A model generated the notes under the pieces. That model was not told the DNA's origin, searched no databases, and saw only the letters and a list, made by a program, of their open reading frames with translations. Shown piece by piece: positions 60,635-64,000 of a DNA stretch of 64,000 bases. Position 1 is the first letter of the stretch; each line of letters opens with the position of its first letter. Source of the stretch: JADJLQ01 sp034439915 (GTDB lineage Bacteria > Bacteroidota > Bacteroidia > Chitinophagales > Saprospiraceae); assembly GCA_034439915.1 (NCBI GenBank), contig JAWXBI010000131.1, positions 8,637 through 72,636 of the forward strand, read 5' to 3'. The translations under genes were made by a program, and so were the position numbers.

Positions 60635-62011
60635 ATGAATGCAAAGGACTTTAAAAAAATGAATATAGTAGCTGCCCTGGATATAGGCACTACTAAAGTA
60701 TGTTGCATTGTAGGCAGGAAAGACGAATATGGTAAAATCGATGTCATCGGCACCAGCAAGGTTGAATCTGAAGGGGTGTTGCGTGGAGTGATTGCCAATA
60801 TCGACAAAACCGTAAAGGCAATTTCTGATGCAGTGGACCTTGCGGAAAAGGATGCCCAATGTGAAATCCAGGAAGTTTTTGTCGGCATTGCAGGCCAGCA
60901 CATCAAAAGCCTTCAACACCGCGGTATTCTGGCCAGGGACAACAGCGAAACAGAAATTTCAAAAGACGATATCGACCGTCTCGTTCAGGATATGTATAAA
61001 CTCGGTTTGACACCGGGGGATAAAATCCTTCATGTCATCCCGCAGGAATTTACGGTAGACAATGAACAAGGGATTGTAGACCCTATCGGGATGTCAGGTC
61101 ACCGGTTGGAAGCCAATTTTCATATCATCACCGGTCAGATCGCAGCTACAAATAATATCATGCGTTGTGTAGAACGCGCAAATCTGAAGGTAGCGGATAT
61201 GACGCTGGAACCCATAGCCAGCGCGGAAGCAGTATTGAGCAAAGAAGAGAAAGAAGCGGGAGTGGCCCTGGTCGATATTGGCGGAGGTACCACGGATATT
61301 ACTATTTTCCAGGACGGTATCATCCGGCATACCGCGGTGATTGCTTTCGGAGGAAATGTAATTACCAAAGACATCAAAGAAGGTTGTACGGTGATGACAG
61401 AGCAGGCTGAAAAACTTAAGGTCAAATTCGGCTCAGCCCTGGCGGATGAAATTGTGGACAACAGGATAATCACAATACCCGGACTTAAAGGTCGTGACCC
61501 CAAGGAGATTTCCGAAAAAAATCTTTCCCGGATTATCCAGGCCCGGCTAGAGGAGATCCTTGATCTGGTAATGTATGAAATCAGGCGTTCGGGATATGAA
61601 AAGAAAATGATCGGTGGTATTGTATTGACGGGGGGAGGCGCTTTGCTGAAAAATTTTGAACTGCTGTGTGAGTATCATACCGGTTTACAAACCCGAATCG
61701 GTTATCCGAATGAACATTTTGGATACGGTTTTAAGGATAATATCTCCAGTCCGATCTATGCCACAGGTGTAGGGCTATTGATGTACGGGTTAAAAATGAA
61801 AGAAAACCAGCAAAAAATGCTGTTGAATTCGCGAAAAGAGAAAATTACTGCTGCCATGGAAAAGGTGAGCCAGGCTGAATTAGGGCTGGAGAGCACACCA
61901 GTCACGAAGTCTGTACCACCTGCTGCTGTCAACACGGAAAGCCTTAAAAAACCATTGGTCACCTATATCAAACGTTTTTTTGAACCTACTCCGGATCCGG
62001 ATTTACGTTGA
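60635..62011 (+). CDS. ftsA: Cell division protein FtsA
   Basis: Actin-like ATPase that tethers FtsZ to the membrane. 458 residues. ATPase motifs are ALDIGTTKVCCIVG (phosphate 1), VDIGGGTTDITIF (phosphate 2) and GGIVLTGGGALLKNFE (adenosine). The SHS2 domain follows the first motif. A C-terminal Ala/Pro linker ends in KPLVTYIKRFFEPTPDPD, where the amphipathic YIKRFF segment is a likely membrane-binding helix. Met9 (MNIVAALDIG) is a possible alternative start. Confidence 0.95.
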   Translation: MNAKDFKKMNIVAALDIGTTKVCCIVGRKDEYGKIDVIGTSKVESEGVLRGVIANIDKTVKAISDAVDLAEKDAQCEIQEVFVGIAGQHIKSLQHRGILARDNSETEISKDDIDRLVQDMYKLGLTPGDKILHVIPQEFTVDNEQGIVDPIGMSGHRLEANFHIITGQIAATNNIMRCVERANLKVADMTLEPIASAEAVLSKEEKEAGVALVDIGGGTTDITIFQDGIIRHTAVIAFGGNVITKDIKEGCTVMTEQAEKLKVKFGSALADEIVDNRIITIPGLKGRDPKEISEKNLSRIIQARLEEILDLVMYEIRRSGYEKKMIGGIVLTGGGALLKNFELLCEYHTGLQTRIGYPNEHFGYGFKDNISSPIYATGVGLLMYGLKMKENQQKMLLNSRKEKITAAMEKVSQAELGLESTPVTKSVPPAAVNTESLKKPLVTYIKRFFEPTPDPDLR

Positions 62012-62072
62012 TAACGGACTTTTTAATAAATAATAAGACTTAAGATTTCAAAATATTAAAAACTATAAAACC

Positions 62073-63494
62073 ATGATGTTCGAAATATTAAAAGAGACAG
62101 GCAATATCATCAAAGTGATTGGTGTTGGCGGTGGTGGCAGCAATGCAGTTTCCCATATGTATCGTCAGGGAATTGCCGGAGTTGATTTTATCATTTGTAA
62201 CACAGATAACCAGGCCATGGAGACCAGTCCGGTCCCGGTAAAAGTGCAGCTGGGGCCTCTGCTGACAGCCGGTCGCGGAGCCGGTTCAAAACCGCATATG
62301 GGCAAACAAGCCTGCATTGAATCCCTGGAAGAAATCCAGGCATTAATCAATGACAATACAAAAATGGTATTTATCACAGCCGGAATGGGAGGAGGTACAG
62401 GTACGGGCGCGGCTCCTATCGTGGCTAAAATAGCCCGTGAGATGGATATTCTCACTGTCGGGATAGTGACTATACCTTTTCCGTTTGAAGGAAAAAGGAG
62501 AAGGGACCAGGCCATTGAAGGTATTGAAGAGATGAAACGAAATGTGGATGCCCTCATTATCATTTCCAATGAGAAACTGCGTCAGATCTATGGCAATTTA
62601 CCGGTAAGTGAAGCATTTAATCATGCCGACGATATATTGTCTACCGCGGCCAAAGGTATAGCAGAGATCATTACCATGGCGGGTAATGTCAATGTGGATT
62701 TCGAAGATGTCAATACCGTGATGCGCAACAGCGGAGTGGCTATCATGGGCACAGCCTCTTACGAAGGTGAACGCCGGGCCCATCATGCTGTAGTCAATGC
62801 ATTGAGTTCACCCTTATTAGAAGAAAATGACATCCGCGGTGCTCAACATATCCTGGTCAATATCTCTTACGGTTCCCTGGAAGTGACCATGGACGAAATT
62901 TATGAGATTACTGAATATGTACAGGAAGAGGCAGGGTATGGCACGGATATCATCTGGGGCAATTGTTTTGACGAAAGATTGGGCAATAAGATTTGTGTGA
63001 CGATCATCGCTACCGGCTTTGAACAAAATTTTGGCCACAAACAGATTGAAATCAAGGATAAAATTAAAGTCTCCCTGGAAGAAGAAAAACCAAACCAGGC
63101 ATTGCGCGAAGTCTTTGATTTTGGGGAGACCACCAATGAAAAGACTGTTGAATTTGAGACTTCATACCGGGATACACAGGTTAAAAGTATGGAAGAACCC
63201 TATATCCGGTCTGACGTAAAAAATGAAAATCCAAACCGGATGGAAGAGGACCGCAAAATTAAAAATGAAACGGCAGAAAATAAAACGGAGACCGGCAGGA
63301 AGATGAGGTTTCAAATGCACCAGATGAAAAATACGGCTGACCTGGAGAATCAACCAGCTTACCTGAGGCGCAATGTCAACCTGGATGATGTGCCTTCTTC
63401 CAAAGACCACAATAATTCAAAATGGACCATTTCAAACGACGATGAACCTCAGATCAGGGAAAATAACTCTTACCTATATGACAATGTAGATTGA
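62073..63494 (+). CDS. ftsZ: Cell division protein FtsZ
   Basis: Tubulin-like GTPase that forms the Z ring. 473 residues, longer than E. coli FtsZ because of an acidic and basic C-terminal linker (about 325-430). The GTP site is GVGGGGSNAV near the N-terminus and the tubulin signature GMGGGTGTGAAP (GGGTGTG at 106-112). The T7-loop region shows NVDFEDVNTVM. The C-terminus contains NQPAYLRRNVNL and ends in NNSYLYDNVD; I recall similar last residues in other Bacteroidota FtsZ, where they likely form the partner-binding tail. It closes the dcw cluster. Confidence 0.97.
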   Translation: MMFEILKETGNIIKVIGVGGGGSNAVSHMYRQGIAGVDFIICNTDNQAMETSPVPVKVQLGPLLTAGRGAGSKPHMGKQACIESLEEIQALINDNTKMVFITAGMGGGTGTGAAPIVAKIAREMDILTVGIVTIPFPFEGKRRRDQAIEGIEEMKRNVDALIIISNEKLRQIYGNLPVSEAFNHADDILSTAAKGIAEIITMAGNVNVDFEDVNTVMRNSGVAIMGTASYEGERRAHHAVVNALSSPLLEENDIRGAQHILVNISYGSLEVTMDEIYEITEYVQEEAGYGTDIIWGNCFDERLGNKICVTIIATGFEQNFGHKQIEIKDKIKVSLEEEKPNQALREVFDFGETTNEKTVEFETSYRDTQVKSMEEPYIRSDVKNENPNRMEEDRKIKNETAENKTETGRKMRFQMHQMKNTADLENQPAYLRRNVNLDDVPSSKDHNNSKWTISNDDEPQIRENNSYLYDNVD

Positions 63495-63551
63495 ATTAAT
63501 TATCGGCATAATAATTGTTAGTCTTTTACCTATAAATTGGTTTTGCATGAT

Positions 63552-63583
63552 ACGGCTGTTACTTCTTTGGACAGCCGTTTTTA
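63552..63583 (+). terminator. Intrinsic terminator of the dcw cluster
   Basis: ACGGCTGT (63552-63559) pairs with ACAGCCGT (63571-63578), 8 bp perfect, 11-nt loop, followed by TTTTT at 63578-63582. It lies 57 nt after the ftsZ stop. Confidence 0.82.
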
Positions 63584-63687
63584 TTTTATTCCGGATCCAA
63601 GGGATTCCTTTACCGTCTTCACGATCAACTTAACTTCAGGTTTAGGCTGACACATGACCTTTGTCTTTCATTGTTTTGTGCAATGAA

Positions 63688-64000
63688 TCAGGTGGTTGGT
63701 ATTCGAGACAACCATTCGAGCAGGTACTGCCATACCTTATGTTTTCCTTTTTCATTGTGTATTTCGTGCAGCATATCTGTCCAGATTTTTAATTCGGCCC
63801 GGGGGCCCCAGTGGTTTTTAAGAGCTTCAGTGCCTGCAGGCAACGTAATCAGGTCTTTGGCACCATGCATCATCAATACCGGGTAGGGTGGGGTCCAGGC
63901 CTGGTTCAATAATACATGGGCGTTTTCGAAAATGCTGGCACCTGCTCCTAAACTTATACGGTCATGAACCAGGGGATCTGATAAATATAATTGAACAATG
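63688..64000 (-). CDS. Alpha/beta hydrolase, lysophospholipase/monoacylglycerol lipase type (5' part outside the window)
   Basis: The C-terminal 104 or so codons are visible; the frame stays open to the window edge, reading VQLYLSDPLVHDRISLGAG upstream. SDPLVHD, MMHGAKDLIT (catalytic Asp region) and LHEIHNEK (catalytic His region) are hallmarks of monoglyceride lipase-like hydrolases of the Hydrolase_4 group. The nucleophile Ser lies in the missing part. It is convergent with ftsZ. Substrate unknown beyond esters of lipids or lipid-like compounds. Confidence 0.85.
   Translation of the reverse strand, partial: IVQLYLSDPLVHDRISLGAGASIFENAHVLLNQAWTPPYPVLMMHGAKDLITLPAGTEALKNHWGPRAELKIWTDMLHEIHNEKGKHKVWQYLLEWLSRIPTT

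Overview
The window is a chromosomal segment of a Bacteroidota bacterium, most likely a free-living, Saprospiria/Chitinophagia-like lineage (the family level is a guess). The phylum call rests on several signs. A full-length T9SS translocon gene, sprA, lies directly behind ruvA. The mraZ-rsmH-ftsL-ftsI-murE-mraY-ftsW-murG-ftsQ-ftsA-ftsZ cluster has Bacteroidota-type proteins. There is an exbB / 4-TM protein / exbD / exbD cassette, a fused E1 alpha-beta 2-oxoacid dehydrogenase, and an OmpA protein with thrombospondin type 3 repeats. Shine-Dalgarno sequences are almost absent, and many genes are preceded by the Bacteroidota -7 promoter element TAnnTTTG. Nearly all the coding sequence is housekeeping; I see no phage, transposase, CRISPR array or defence island.

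Layout. 1-6950: rpoB (5' cut by the window edge) and rpoC, closed by a strong bidirectional terminator. 7004-8636: RNase H (-), TatD nuclease (+) and tRNA-Ser(GGA). 8796-11144: a TonB-energising cassette of ExbB, a four-helix membrane protein and two ExbD proteins. 11216-13026: a LytS/LytTR-type two-component pair (-). 13112-17102: folE, fabD, yqgE and an ABC-F ATPase. 17117-19816 (-): ribF, a glycosyltransferase and an RluA-type pseudouridine synthase, all overlapping. 19982-24373: mrp, nifU-like and pyrF, then two tandem paralogous secreted proteins and a small secreted protein. 24610-31563 (-): a hydroxyproline epimerase / D-amino-acid oxidase pair translationally coupled to uvrC, then the three-gene pntAa-pntAb-pntB transhydrogenase. 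31881-39777: ruvA and sprA. 39878-42147: a histidine kinase and an OmpR-family regulator with unusual repeats on both sides. 42357-50478: a short M1 peptidase, a one-domain asparaginase, an OmpA protein, a DUF1573 protein, a fused E1 enzyme and a polyprenol-phosphate mannosyltransferase. 50788-63494: the division and cell-wall (dcw) cluster. 63688-64000: the C-terminal part of an alpha/beta hydrolase.

The most interesting signals are non-coding. A run of four tightly packed hairpins lies between the OmpR-family regulator and its terminator (42150-42293). A 175-bp nested inverted repeat sits between two divergent genes (47054-47228). A 10-bp-period TGGK repeat directly upstream of mraZ looks like the MraZ operator (50727-50759). 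Direct repeats lie in front of the response-regulator gene (41354-41422). A possible alternative-pairing element occupies the murE-mraY gap (56172-56234). The dcw cluster also lacks murF, murD and murC, and several -7 boxes are so close to start codons that near-leaderless mRNAs are likely.

Functionally, the window combines transcription (RpoBC), envelope biogenesis (dcw, SprA, OmpA, ExbBD), cofactor and nucleotide synthesis (FolE, RibF, PyrF, Mrp/NifU), redox balance (Pnt), DNA repair and recombination (UvrC, RuvA, TatD, RNase H), and branched-chain or other 2-oxoacid metabolism.
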